Shown: positions 47,180-61,112 of the stretch, in pieces | How the letters are laid out: each line of letters opens with the position of its first letter | Numbering within the stretch: the first letter of the stretch is position 1 | Notes under the pieces: generated by a model | The model's database searches: none | Seen by the model: only the letters and a program-made list of their open reading frames with translations | Told to the model about the DNA's origin: nothing | Program-made: the position numbers and the translations under genes | Source: Eopsaltria australis | Taxonomy: Eukaryota; Chordata; Aves; Passeriformes; Petroicidae | Assembly: GCA_034509425.1 (NCBI GenBank) | Contig: JAVTVJ010000011.1 | Location: 5,618,501 to 5,682,500 of the forward strand | Length of the DNA: 64,000 bases | Direction of reading: 5' to 3'

Positions 47180-50100
47180 ATCATGGAACTATTTGTGGTA
47201 GTGCAGATAAGCACACATGTGAGTGTTTGCAGAAACTGAGCTTATCTCCAGCCCCTGTTAGCTGGATTCAGGGTGCTTGAGCAGACACACACTGGTTTCT
47301 CTCAGGAGCCATGGGGTGAATATCCTCCAAGTTTCAGATCTCCTTTTCCACTCTAAAGTTAAAACTTCAAAAGTCTGCAGCAAGAACCTTTGGGGATTAA
47401 TGTAATTCATTCTTTCCTGTCCAAGTTTTATATTGTGGGGTTATTACGCTGCTCACCACAACTGCAAGTACTGGGCCAGAGACAACTGTTTCAGTTTATT
47501 TTAACAGGGTGTTTACCTTCTTAAAGTAATAACAAAGAGGGATGATTGCATTAATTACTACTCCAAACTAGCTGCCATAGCATTCCCCTGCCAACCCTCA
47601 AATCAATTAGTTGCATCTGTAAGTTAAGTGAAGGTTTTTTTATTATTATTCCTTTCCCCCCCCATTTTTCCTTTAATCCATTTTGCCACTTAATAGTGTC
47701 TCTTCAAGTGAAAGCTACTGTTCTTCACTGAGAGGATGAGAAGATTTAGATGGACTCCTAACATGTGGTAAGAGGTTCAAAGCTTGATTCATGGTTACTC
47801 AGACCCATCTGAAGTGATACATACCCCACAAAGTGATTTTAAAATTCTACTTTTCAACTGATAGCAATTTAGACATGCCTTGCCCTGGTGTAATTGGTTA
47901 CAGGGGTTCAAAAAAGCAGTAAACCTTGGGGGTTGTCATATCTCTATGAAAGAGTGGCATTAGTGGTGTCACACTAATGTAAATCCAGCATTAGGAACAT
48001 GACCAAATTAGCTGCCTTTCTTGGTTTTATGTTAAAACTCGTTTCTTATTGAAACAGTGCATATGTGCTGCATGCAGGGCAGTGAGTGTACGTCTTTATC
48101 TCCCTCCTAGTAACTTTTGAAACCATCAGACAATTTCAAAAAAGCAAATGGGCAGCAGTCACAAAGCTCCAACCAGTTTCATGAAAGGAATGGGCTGGAT
48201 AAAGAAGAGAGAGAATGCTTGTCCCATAATTGAGGGAGAAGTGAGCAGAGACCGCACCCCCCCCCGCCCTCCCCCCAGCCCCCATCCACACATGAGGCAC
48301 AAAGCCACAGTTCCACCACTGGTCTGGGGGATTTGGTGACACCCACTTCGCTTCCCCACATAGCAGAGGAGCACACAGGGGGTTTCTTTGTCCCCAAGAC
48401 TTTGAAGGGACATGTGCAGTCAGGGCTTTTTTAGGAGTGGAGTTAATTTTTACATCAGACAGGGAGTGCCTCTTTATAGGAGGCTGCCTGCCAGGCACGG
48501 CACAGCCTCCTGAATCTCTGATGGGGATAAGAGCAAGTCTCTCAGCATTTTTAGAAAAATCCTACAGCTGCCCATTGCAGATATAAGGTAGAAGGATGAC
48601 CATGGAGCTGGCTGCTGCTTCCTAGTTCTAATTTGATTTGAATCAGATCACAAACAGTTAAAAGAAAAGGCTTGGGACTGCTTTAAGCTAAACCAGCTTG
48701 CAAGGACAGGGAACAGCAATACTAGTCCTGTCATCTCCTGTCTTCAGCATTCTGCCTGCCACCAGCTGCAGAAGCCACTGGGGCTACAGATTTCCCAACA
48801 ATGGAATAAACTGCACTGTGGGAAGATCCATCTCCTTTTGGTCCCATTGTTCTACAACACAAAATCTCTCAGTGCAGCTGAGAATCTGGCTCTTCACATC
48901 TCTCACAGCTTCTAATAGGTTTCAGCAAGAAAATGTGTTGCTTGTCTCATTTTACTGAGAGTACATAATCGCTGTCAGAGACATCCAAACTGACTCTTTT
49001 ATTTGTGAAAAATTGTTGCACATTGGATGTGTCACGTAAAGTTGCTTGAGATGGGAATAGGGGGAACTACAGGAGAGGCTTCTGCCTGTGCCATAGGAGA
49101 GACCACAGCAAATTTACTATGGTGGGGGACATCACTTTTTAGTGTTATTATCAACCTCAGTGTCACCATTGTAGTCAATTAACTCGACTAGGAATTCCCC
49201 TGGTATCTCTGGGCCAAATTCTGCTAGTTGATGCTCCAATTGGCTTCCATTTTCCTCAGCTGGGTCTCGAGTATGCATCTAAGAGTAGTATTTGGCCCAA
49301 AAAGAGGAATTGCCACTTGTTATAAGCAGAAGCATTTGGTACGACTCATGTGGGTTTTCATTCCTGGGTGGAAAAGTCTGGGGAGATCAACAGGGTTCCT
49401 TTGTTGCCCAGTGATTTAAGGTGTGTTGATTTGCATGACTTCATCTTCTACCTTCCAACACTCATGAGGCTTTACTGAATTAACTGAAAGGCAATAGAGG
49501 CAGCAGAGGAGTGGGAGAATGGGACCATCCTACATGGATCATTCCTGTGTACTTAAAACATCAGAGAATTCCTGTGTTTAGGAAGAAAAAGAAGAGAGCC
49601 CACCCACCATCGCTGCACCCTGGTGCTTATGGTATTACGCCATGCAAGTAATAGAGGGTATGTTTGTATTTAAAAGAGTGTCAAAGCCAAGTGTGGTAAA
49701 GAAAATACCTGGTGTGATAATAAATCACTTAAAATGTTTGCAGTCTCACAAAACAGGGATTGTTGAGAATTTTCATGTTTCACTCCACATTTTCTTTCAA
49801 AGGAGTGGGAGGAGAAAAAGTTTTCAATTTGTCTTGCAGACATGTAATTTTCATGTTCGTGTTGTGTCTTTAATTATGTCATTGAGAAGTACTCAGCAGA
49901 ATTTGCTTCCCTTGCAATACCTTCTGAGATGAAAAATTAAATTCTGTTCTAGTTGTAATAATAGGAGAATTTTCATCTTGAAAACAAAAAAACCATGTTC
50001 AGGCCATGGCATTTAACCAGGACTCGGGGCATGTAAAGAACAATCCAAGTGACAAAGCACAGGCCCTTAATGCAATAGATACCAAGTAGCCTTCGATGCC

Positions 50101-53100
50101 CTGTGGCTCCAAGACACCTGCTTGAGGCTGGCAAATGTGACACAGCACATCTGCAGCCTCAAGAAAGGGAGGTGAAGGGCAAGCAGGGTGTCTAAAATGG
50201 CCATTGCTTAGGCACTAGAATTTCTACACACTATTGTAATTTATTTCTGCATAGGTTTGACATTCATCTGATTACATATTTGATGGGAAGTACATATTAC
50301 ACTGTAGTGACTCTAGAGTAGACATACACGAGCAAAAGATGCACAGAAATGTTGCCATAGTGTCCTTCTATGTTACTGACAAATGAAGATTCATCGGGAA
50401 TTAACAGCAGGTGGGAAACCCAGAGAAAAGCCAGGGATGTAAATTATGCTCAAAGGCATAAAGACAAATTCAGGAGTATTGTCTATACTGAAGTTGCCTT
50501 ATGAAACCAGTATGTTCTAACTGACAACAGTCATTCAGCTTCTGGTCTGAGGAAAAAAACCTCTCTGGACAAAACTCTACAGCTGAGCATCTAGTGAAAT
50601 AGTGACTCCAGAGTAAGTGTCCTTAGCAGCAGTTACCCAAAGTGAACAGAGTTGAAATTGGAATTGTATAGAATAACACTGTGCATGTGCTTATAACAAA
50701 ATAACAAATTTGAAATTGTTATCGTGGAGAAACTCAAGATTAATTAAACCTTGGGTCTTGCAAAGAAAATAAAAATAACTTTAAACAAAATCACTTGGCA
50801 TAGTGCTTTAAGAGTTTCCCTCACCTTTTTGGTTTAAGTCTAGGAATTACATTTCAGCTAGAGCTTTACTGCTTTTGGAAGGCAGCAAATAGAGTACTCA
50901 GTTGTACAAAATCATGGAAATTAGAACTCCTCTGGCTGCCCAGTGTGGTACTGTTCCCCATGGGCTAATTTGAAGGAGAGCTGCCCAAAGGCCAAACTGT
51001 ACCCGTGACTGGGAGCACACACAGTTCTCACTCTTGCCAATACAAATTCCATGCACAGACCAAGGCAGTAAATTGTGCTGCATACTTACTGTAAAAATTG
51101 GTGATAAGGAGAAACATAGGAGATTTTTAAGGAGCTTGTGCTTTGTAAGAATGATTGAAATCATCATGCATAAAGTATTGAATATTTAAATGGGCTGGGG
51201 AATCTCATCTGCTGATTACTTGATGTTAAAATATGTCATTTCAGAACTCAGAATACCCTTTCAAAAATTTTGTAACTTTCTCACTCTCTCTGGAGTCATT
51301 AATTATACGGTTTTGAGAATCAGTCAGGGGACATATGTGGTTTTTTTCTCCACTAGGCAGAGAAATAAGTTCAAAGTACTCTACCTAGTCTCTCAGCAAA
51401 TTAATAGACTGGCATATGTGCTTCCTTGGCTAACACTTTTCACCTGTGACAACTGCAGGTAATTATTTTGCCCAAGTGAAACTGATTCTGGGCATTCTCA
51501 ATGAGAACACTTTTCTTTCCAGGTTCAATAAAATTTGGTATGCGTTTCACCCTTGGAACTTAGATCTTTCATTATAAAGTTGTATGGCAGAAAGAACTGA
51601 CTCTTCACATTTGAATATTGGTCTCCAAAGAGACAGCGATAGTGGGAGCAAGAGTGCCAATGTTATTCTTTAAAGATGAGGTAAGTTAAATCCTGTCCAA
51701 AGTGAGGAGATAAATGAGTTTGTGACAGTAATATTTATTATGACAGGGCTGCCTGCAATGGTTAGAAAAAAGCTGGTGCATCAATATACTTCTTTTAGGA
51801 TAAAGTTTGGCAAAAAGTTGAGTAATTCTCTTATTTCAGGTAAAACTGCCTACAAATTTCTCCCAAAATCTGAAGGCCAGCAGAGCTCTGGCAAAACCCA
51901 GTATTTTAAAACTACTGGATGTTGCCCAGATATTTACAGAAATCCCTTCAGAGCAACATTGGATGAAATACTATGTTTTTCAGGTAGACCTTTGTAAAAG
52001 TGTGTTCTCCTTTGCAAACATAAAAAACCTCTGACAACAACAACACAACCCCAAACCAAACAAAACAACTCCCACAAACAAACAAACAAACAAACAAACC
52101 AAACACAGAGTAAGGGTTCTCTGGCCATTGCAGCCCACATTGGTAATGCTTGCCTTCCAGTGTCACTCTTTTCAGCCTGACACTGCCACATGGTGCCTTT
52201 CCTGATGGTGATGCTGCACCTCATATCCCAGTGAGTTCCCCCGTCTGGTTTCTGTCCCACTTCCTGAGCTGTATGGCCATTTCAGCATCCTGCTGCAGAG
52301 TAGTTCATGTACACTCCTAGAAATGTTAGGGCTGGTGCGAGGCAGGAAGGAAGGAAACAATGGTTCTGGTCAACCTCTGTTGTGTCTTACACCATTAACC
52401 TTGCCTATTCATCTGAATGATCTGAGAAGAAATAAACATTATACTAAGGAGACCATGTAGAAAAATCCTAGTGTTCTGAGACTTGTTTATAAAGCACTTT
52501 CAAATATTCAAATGAAATATGGTGAGTGTTGGGTTATTGCTAATAAAATCTGAGTAACTTATTGAAGTATTCATGAGGTGAATGTAATAATTAGTCTTCT
52601 TAAAACTTTCCGCAATTGAATTCTACAAATCAGCAAACAATGACATTGGTTATTGGGTGTGGTAATATCTACTTCACCACTACAAGTTGCTTTTATTGGG
52701 CATTATTTCGTCAGCTAATCATTAGCAGGTCTGCCCTTAGGAAATTTTGTTTAGCAAACCAAAATTATATCTCTTTTTAATGTGAAACAGTTGACATGAA
52801 GGATTATGGATATTAGATGAGGGTTTGTATTTCGAAAGGGGGAGCTGGAATGTGAGAGGCCTCAAGGCCCATATATTCCTGAGGCATCTGTTGTGCCAGC
52901 TACACAAATGCCAAAGAGGGACAGGAGCTGCTTGAGCTTGGGAGTGCTGCCATGAATACCAAGGGAAGAAGGACCCACAGACAGTACCCTAACAGCCACA
53001 GACTTTAGGGCTGGGAGGAAAGTGGAGCATCTTGAGCAAACTGAGGATCCAAACTGCATTCACTTTGGCTTTTGGACTCCAGTACTCCCCCAGCCATGTG

Positions 53101-56100
53101 CTAGAAACAATTGTAATCTTAGACAATGAGTCCTTCAGAAACCTTTCGGGGCAGTTCTGGAATTTGCTGAGGAGTGCTCAAAAAATTCATTTGCCCCACC
53201 TCATGTTGAGAGTCTGCTATTATTTTTTTCCTTGAGTGGCCAGCCTCTCTCTCCCCTGGAAAAAAAAATCTAATACTCATGAAGACTGAGAAGCATTTGA
53301 AAAACACCTAAGAAATAGTAAAAAACTTTTGCCTTTCATCCCAGGTAAAGAGGAATCCCAACCTCCTTTCCATAACTGTCAGAAGCACCAGAGCTCTTTG
53401 TTTTCTTTTTGCAGTAACCACTAGAGTTTTTGCTCAGTTATTTTATAATTCTTTGAAAGCTGGATTCTATCATGAACTTTTGAAAATCAAGTATTGCTTT
53501 CTTTAAAAGTCAAAAAGTACTATAGGATCCACTAAAATAGCATAATCCACTAAGTAGCAAAATAAATTTAAAATCATATGTACACTTGATGAAAACTTTT
53601 GCCACAGCAGAAATGTACAGTACTCACACCCCAATGAGTGGAAACATGGGAACTGTTTTTTTCAAACCCCACTTTTTCCCTCACAAGACTCAAACACTTC
53701 TGAATGCCAGTGGTTTTCAGTAAGTATTTAACTCAGATTTAGTCTTGAGTCCTATTTGTGGGAAAAACACATACATTTCTCAGCCACTCTGTGACTGATT
53801 CTATCTTCTTGATTTCTAGACTGCCAGGCATAGCTCTATTGAGGAAGTTTTCACTGTTCCTGTAATCTTTGACTGACCCAAAAGCCAAGAAAACTAAATG
53901 CATACAGTATTGTGGATCCATGGTTTAGCAACCTCAGACACTCTGCCCCTATCCACATACTCTCCACTTGGAAATGATAGGGTTCTCACCATCATGGGTG
54001 ATGAAGAGCTTATTTCTCACCCTTGTAGAGAATCTTCATTTATTTACCAAAAAACCCCGCTTGTTTATTTTGGTGTATTTTTACCATGATGTAACTGGTG
54101 CCCTGCTTCCTTTTATTCACCTGCCACCGTGGCTTCCCACTTTAGTACCCAGAACAGCATGTGGATGCAGCTCAGCTGGGCACCCAGACTTTCTGGGGCT
54201 GATATCTTGATTCCAATTGCTTACAGCAGGCAACAGTTGACAATGCACAAAGTAGATTCGAAAGGTTGTCTTTTTCTCTTCTTTGTACACTTAAGGAGGC
54301 AGCAGTTTGGTGCTGCTGCTGGATGAGTTACAGTTCACCTACTCACATGGAAATCAGTAGACAAAATCACAAAAGAGAGACAGCTTGGCTCTTGTGGTGT
54401 CGACTGCAGCACTGTCACTGACTTCAGGGTGGCTGTGAGGTCACCTCATACCTTTTATGTCAGCTAAGTACATTGCATGGTATCTCTGCTCCTTATGGTC
54501 AATCTGTTATGTATCTTTCAAACTGTTGAAAAAGGACTTCATTTTCTTTAATTCGGCAAGCAAAGGAGGTGGGATTGTCAAAATAAATACCCCATAGCAC
54601 TTTAAAAAATATAACTAAAAAAAAAAAAAAGGAACTACAACAAAAATCTGCTAGGAGAGAATGAAAAGTAAGATCTAATGGGTTTCCATAAATTTATTTT
54701 TAGTATACAATTTAGTGTTTAGAGATGTTAGATAAGGTGTCTAGATAATGCTCTATGTGGCATCACAGAGATTGTACTAGAGATGTCTTCTGTTTTCACT
54801 GAACTACACTTTATTTAACCTCATTTATATAAATAACACAAGTGATTTATTTGCTTTTCATGAAGAGAAAGTTAGATAAATATTACTGAAACACAACATG
54901 ACCTGAGATTTCATTTACACTGCTTTCACAGCAATGCACCCTTATAAACAAATGTTCTTCAGCACAGAGGCTTCATGTCTGAAGAAATATTTGATCACAA
55001 AACTTCAAAGGCAAGACAGGGAACAGAAATTCAGAAACATCTTTCACGTTTAGAGAAACCATTGACTGGACTCTAAAAATTGATATAATTCAGATAAAGC
55101 TTGACTAGTTGGTGACTAGATCTCACCTGCATTTCAGGATTAAGAGATTGGCTACAACTTCACTGTAAGAAATGCCCAAGAAACCTCAAGACAAGACACC
55201 CATTATCCCAGTGGTACCACTATAAAACAACATAGAACATTGTAAAATTTTAGTACTGTAAGAGTGTTGTGTATCTGAAGAGAAGCTTTTGAATATATCA
55301 AATGTATACAAGATAATGTGAATATGAAATGTTCCAGTGAGCTTTCTGAAAGGATATAGACCATGCCAATCCTAATGTTCAGCAAAATTCTAATTGTAGC
55401 AATTACTTACCATTTATCTGAAGAGTAACAATGGCTTTCAACTAAAAATAGCTTCAAATGATAACATATCCCCCCAGGGTCCATCCAAACCATCTCACAT
55501 TTCCTGCCTATGACTGCTGTCATAGGATCCATGAAATTTTCTACATTTCAAAGAGCAGTCCCAAACAAATACCTCAGTTTTAGAATTACCTTAATGCTGG
55601 TGAACTCCATTCATGAAAATCACATGTTGTGAATTCAGATTTCCAAAACTGAAACAGTGTCACACTTGTGGAAAGTGAAAACCAAAAACTTTATTTGGTG
55701 TCCCAAGCACTGGCATGGTTCCTGTGAAAAGCCATACCTTCCCAAGCACACACATGTCATGTGCAACTGACATTTTGGAGACGGCTGAAGAATGTAGATT
55801 CATTTATCACAAAGGGCAAAATTACATTTTTATGATGCTTTAGGAGATACCTATACTATTCCTTACCTCACTGTCCCTCAGTGGGGGTTCAATTCATAAG
55901 AACTTTTTATTTGCCTCGCTGAGTTTTTAGGGACAGCCAAAGGGTAAATTTATTGAGAGACCATTATTAAAATAAAAGCTTTGTTTACTAAATAGAAGCA
56001 GGCATTTCAAAGAGGCTTCTGATTCTATGTGCACCATGCTGGCCTACTTTTCAAAAATGCTCAGCACCTGCAGTTCCCCCTCCAAAGGAGGTTGGAGAAT

Positions 56101-59100
56101 GAGACATTCAACACTTCAATTAGTGTACTGAAAGCACAAAAGCTTTAATTAACATATGATCCAATGCAGTGATTTATGCAGATTAACCTTATTTACAAAG
56201 TTGAGCTCTAACAGGTGTTTTGCTGTCCTCCCTCCAAATTTAACAGTGTTTTAATTTTTCACTTAGGCAATCAAACTCAAACAGAAACTTAGCTGAATAA
56301 ATATGAGGATCTGCTTTATGCCATTCTCACATCACAAAGATCATTAAATCACAGAAGACTGGATATCATCATAACGAGAAAGAATGCCTAACAAAAAAGG
56401 AGAGAAGAATTATGAACAATCCTGCATGTGTAAGAATGCCTTTCAAGGAAGACTGAATGCTGAACAAACCCTCGCAGTTCTTGCAGTAAAGCTTCATGTA
56501 TTGTACCTCCACTCTGAGAGTGTCAGCATTATGCCTTGCCAATTCATAATTAACATCTGCTGTAGCCAAAGGACCCAGTGCCAGATGCGAACTGCTAAGG
56601 TCCGTTTCAGTTGTGGCACCACAAGTGCAGAAAATTATTTTCTGCTGAGAGGGAGAAAGTTTCAGAACATGCTGTATAGAATGATGCACTTAGAAGTGAC
56701 ACATGGCATTATTTAGCTGTTTTTTTCTGTAGTTATCTGAAAAGCAGGGATACGGAGTCAGCTGGTGAGAAGACTCCAGACTTTCATGCTTGTGTCACCG
56801 TCACCTCAGTGGCCTGCCTTTGAGTCTTCATCTTCACCTGACTCCTCAAATCAGAGAGGTTGTTTTGCTTATGTCTTACCTAGAGGAAAGACTTCAACTC
56901 CATTTGCCTATTTGGCTGCTCATGAAGAATTTTATTAGCATCACCTGCAAATCTATTTAGATAGTGATGTGTAAACCCAAGAACCTGATGTAAGAACATA
57001 ACCCGGAGATCTCTGGTCAAAAACATCCTCATATCCAGTATATTAGGAGGTGAATTTAAGGGTGAAAAGAACCAGAACCTCCTCCAAAATTGAAATTCAC
57101 TGTAGTATCTGCAAGCAAAGCTGTGTGTGTGCATACAAAATTAACACTGTCTGTGAAAATAAATAGCCTTGGCAGCAACACTCCAGAGCTACAGCATAAT
57201 TGGCCTGCATTTTACTCCCCCTTTTTTCCTTGTAATTTCTTTGTGCTGTGTTTCTTTGTGTAAAGAAACTTTCATTCGAGGGATTTAAAGCCTTTCAGGG
57301 AGGAAATTAAATATTCAGTGTCTCTCCATCACTCACAAAGAGCAAGATTTGATTTTTAAAATATTGCTGTTATTTGTGACTGCAGTTTATCCGCATATCT
57401 TCAGACAACATTAGCTGTTCTTGCATGAGAGTTTGAAATACAGCAACTAGTAAGTGTGATGGGATGGAGTTAAAATAGGAAGCCTTTTCTTTTCCTTCCA
57501 AGGCATATTAGAGCATGGTGTGCACTGAACATCATGGAGACAGCCCGTATTTGTACCTTCCCCCCTCACACTTGTGTGGATCAGCCTGATGAAAGATCCA
57601 GATTTAGGTTCATAGCATTCCTTGCCCTACTCCTCCTAACACTTGATAAAAATAAAACTCAGGCAACTGATTATGGATAATCCAACCCCCCTGCCCCCAG
57701 ACATTACATTGAAACTTCAAAAAAGAGTATTCTAAAGGGGCCTTAAAGAGCAGGATGAGAGGTTATTCATTACCTCCTGTGAACTGGACTGCGTTAAGTG
57801 CCTGGTCCTCAAATAGATCTGATCCTGCAAGAGGGGGAAGGCCTGGGTCCTACAATGGTCTCAGTGTGGCAGCCCCCCTTGCCTACACAGAATCCCATTG
57901 ACAGCATTCAAACAATCTCACCCACTGATGGGTGTTTAAAGGTCTACACTGGCCATGAGGTTTTTTCCAAGAATAGCTACGGTTATTCATCCTAAATGGC
58001 CCAGAAAGTCTGGAGAAAGCTCACATATTTTTGTTGAACATGATGTGCACAAACATGAGCTCACAGGAGTTAGCTGCAGACTTGAGGAGGGAAAGACCTT
58101 AAGTGTAGGTTTGTTTTACATGTTTAGATCCATTTTCTTGGAAAAGTTTGAGAATTAGTCCCATCTCTGAAGATTGCAGCGAATGGAAACAATGAGAAGT
58201 GCTAAAGCTAAATCGATCCCTGGGTAAATGACATAATCCTCCCCAGTGCCAAAACATTGTCTGAGGAATTCCACAGTTTTATACTAACCTGCTGTAATTC
58301 TTTTACGTGTCCCTTAGCTCTCATACTCCCACAGGCACATGCAACCTGGCCTTTTTACTGGACTCGAGTGCTGGGACTGCACAGAGAGCAAAAAAGAATT
58401 TCATAGGGAAAAGGAGCAGGTATGTTATGAAAACAAACCAAGACAATTTTCCCAATATAAATAACTCACAGATTGTCACTGTCTCTTTGCTGTAAAAGCT
58501 TCATGCAAAAAGAAGATAGCTGCTTTCCTGATCTTATTCACTATGGCTGAATTTCACTCCTGGTTCATTTTTCCTCGTCATTCTGGGATGGCCATCTGAT
58601 TTTTCACCAATGGGCCTTTCGTTTTTCATTTGGAAAATCTAATTAGCAGAAGAAACTTTCTTTGGTTTAAATTCAACTATAAACTGCTCTGCTCAGTACA
58701 GAATTATCCTTTCCAAACAATATACCTCTTTGGGCATATATATCTACTTCATACAGCAACATCTCAAAATGCCACAGTGATAAGGATTTCTAGTAGCAGT
58801 ATTCTTGCAAATTAAATCCAAAAGCAGCTTTCCTGGAGACACTCTGAAAAAGATGTAAGAAAGACCCTGAAGTACAGAATAACACCCAAGAGACAAAGGG
58901 AAATCATTGCTTCTCCTAAAGAAGCCATATGGAGCGCATTCAAAAAATCTTCCATAAAATACCACTTTTGTGGCTTGAAGAAGTATGCAAAAGACTTCAG
59001 TGTTAGATGCAATGAAGTTATGTTTAAGGAATATTATGATCACCTGAATAATTTCATTGAGAATAGGGAAGGAAAGTCTCTGATACCTCATGAATATATT

Positions 59101-59129
59101 TGAGTTCATTAAATAAACCAGTTAGCCCA
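47180..59129. other. Long non-coding interval
   Basis: About 12 kb with no recognised gene. It contains a C-rich run near 48256-48280 and a (CAAA)n repeat at 52075-52098. Short frames are unconvincing. Old CR1 sequence may begin before 59130. Confidence 0.5.
52075..52098 (+). repeat. (CAAA)n microsatellite
   Basis: Six perfect CAAA units within a longer A/C-rich stretch. Confidence 0.92.
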
Positions 59130-60000
59130 TGGGAAACTACACTTGATAGTTGAATTTCTGAAAGATATTAGACAAGGTCTCTCACCAAAGTATGGAGAAG
59201 AAGTTAAACTGCCACGGAGCAAGAGGAAGGGTCTTTCCAGAGAGTAGGTAGAAATGCTCACGGAGAACATCAAATACTGTGGTAGAGTCTGCTTGTGGGA
59301 GCCACATTATTCAACAAATTCCTAAAACTGTAGAAAGACAGGTGGGTAGTGAAGCAACGAAATTGTTGAGGATTGTAAGAATAAAGGACAGCTTGGAAGA
59401 ACTGCACAAACATCAGAAGATAGTAGCTGGGTAAAGAAAATGGCAAGATGAAATCTACAAGGAATAGAGACAGCAAAACCAGCATTCAATTGTATATGAT
59501 GTACACGATGGAGGCTTCTAACAATTCATAGCTACTCAGGAGAGAGATTTTTAAGTGAAAAATGTGCATGAATATGTATCAGTTAAGAAAGGCAGATCAT
59601 ATTACATAAAATAGGAGGAAAAGGAGAAAGAATACAAAGGGGAAAGCTCCACTGCTTTAGATATGAAATGGATATTGCTGTGCAGTTCTAATTCTGCCCC
59701 ACTTGAGACGTTACAGAGGACCTAGAAAAGGTGTGGAAAAGGCAACAAAGGTGACCTATACTAAGGTACAGCTGTCACCTCATGATTAGGGAAGCAGATT
59801 CTCCAGACCTGACTGCAGGGCCGTATGCTAGAGGGTAATGAAATCATTAGTGACATGAATAAGGTAAATAGGGAAAGACAGTTTGTTTATTACCTTCTAA
59901 TTCAAGAACTGAAAAGCCATCTAAAGATAAAAACAAGCAGCAGGTTCAGATAATCAAGGGGAAATACTTTTTTGATTTTCTTAAGCCGCAGGACTGTGCT
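59130..60000 (+). repeat. Old CR1-type LINE remnant
   Basis: Diverged sequence with phrases known from older reptile/bird CR1 copies: TTAGACAAGGTCTCTCACC, CCCCACTTGAGACG with AGGACCTAGAAAAGGTG, GACATGAATAAGGTAAATAGGG, and AGCAGCAGGTTCAGAT followed by GGAAATACTTTT. No frame survives. Limits are approximate; the match is from memory of the family, not a search. Confidence 0.6.
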
Positions 60001-60484
60001 ATGCCCAAAATAACCTACTCATTTTGGAGTTCAAATTTATGGTGATACATCTACAGCACCATCTTGGGTCCAGGCAATTCCTGAGCATGAGCAGCTGCAG
60101 CAGCCTGTCAGGGAAGCATCACTGCATGTTTTCCTCTCCTAAAACTCCCCCAGGCAATTATTGTTGACCAGCATCAGACACTAATAGATTTGGCTTCTAT
60201 ATGTGAATTAAAACAAAAAAACACCTCATGAACTAGAGCTACAAGAGAGCCAGGACTTAATTCTATGAGGCAGCATTTTGGAACACAAGTGAGAAAAGCA
60301 GACATTTGAACAGTAAATAAAACAATGTATTAGTCATGGAACAGAGGCCAAAGAGAAGTTCCTAATCTCTTTTGTAACATTAGCTTGAGAAGGCATTCAA
60401 TCAAAGTTAAGGGTTGACAAAACTCCAAGCTGGCTGAGGAAACACCTTTCTGCATGATGTGCAAACAGGCTTCAGCATTCAGCT
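60001..60484. other. Non-coding DNA
   Basis: Nothing recognised between the old CR1 remnant and solo LTR B. Confidence 0.45.
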
Positions 60485-60714
60485 GTCAAATATTGGTCCG
60501 CCACTTGGGTGCCCACCCGGATTCAGGCAACCGCAGGCTGACACGATCCGGAGTGCCCCTGACCCTTGGAGGGGTGGGACTCGCTGGAGGGTTCAAATAT
60601 TATCCTGCCAGGGGGCTGCTCGCTCAGCAGGTTTTGCGCTGAGAGCAGGGATAGGCACAGCAGACAACTGAAGGAGAAATGAGAGGGACTCTTGATATGA
60701 GTATTCTGTGTAGG

Positions 60715-60720
60715 TTTATT
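60715..60720 (-). promoter_or_regulatory. Polyadenylation signal of solo LTR B
   Basis: AATAAA on the minus strand in GGCTCAATAAACC. Confidence 0.65.
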
Positions 60721-60778
60721 GAGCCTGACACAGAGGGAGCCCAGGGACCAAGAGCCGCGAGCACCCCCTGACATGAGC

Positions 60779-60784
60779 TTATAA
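60779..60784 (-). promoter_or_regulatory. TATA box of solo LTR B
   Basis: The minus strand reads CCCTTATAAGC, downstream of inverted CCAAT boxes and about 60 bases before the polyadenylation signal. Confidence 0.6.
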
Positions 60785-61112
60785 GGGGGAACAGTAACCA
60801 ATCAAACGAGGGTCCAGGGGCGGAGTTAGGGAGGGTCCAGGGCAAGTGGTCCAATAGGGAGAGAGAGGGGGAGGAGTTGAGGGAAGCAACAAATCAGCAA
60901 CCGAGTGAAGATGAACTTTCTAGAACAGGAGGGGTAACTGACAAACTGGGCGACCAATGGGAGAGACTTAAGCGTAACTAAAGCACTGTCTCCTCCATCC
61001 CCAGGGAGAGTTCTCTGGTCCCAGGAGCCCTCCACCAGGGCCCCCCATCCTCTTTGGGACCTTCCGAGGCCTTTGGGCCTTCAATGCAGCGGCTCACAAC
61101 CGCAACAGTCAA

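Larger units (their letters stand above)
60490..61107 (-). repeat. Solo LTR B, minus strand
   Basis: On the minus strand it starts TGTTGCGG at 61107, like solo LTR A. It has three ATTGG boxes (near 60954, 60850 and 60800), a TATAA element at 60779-60784 and AATAAA at 60715-60720. An exact 5-bp repeat GTCAA flanks 60490-61107 (60485-60489 and 61108-61112). With these limits the 3' end reads CCAATAT rather than CA. The alternative end at 60484 gives the usual ACA but no duplication. No coding sequence adjoins it. Confidence 0.72.

Noticed and set aside
58744..59109. 121-codon frame on the minus strand
   Set aside because: No recognisable domain; it adjoins and may be part of an old CR1 remnant.
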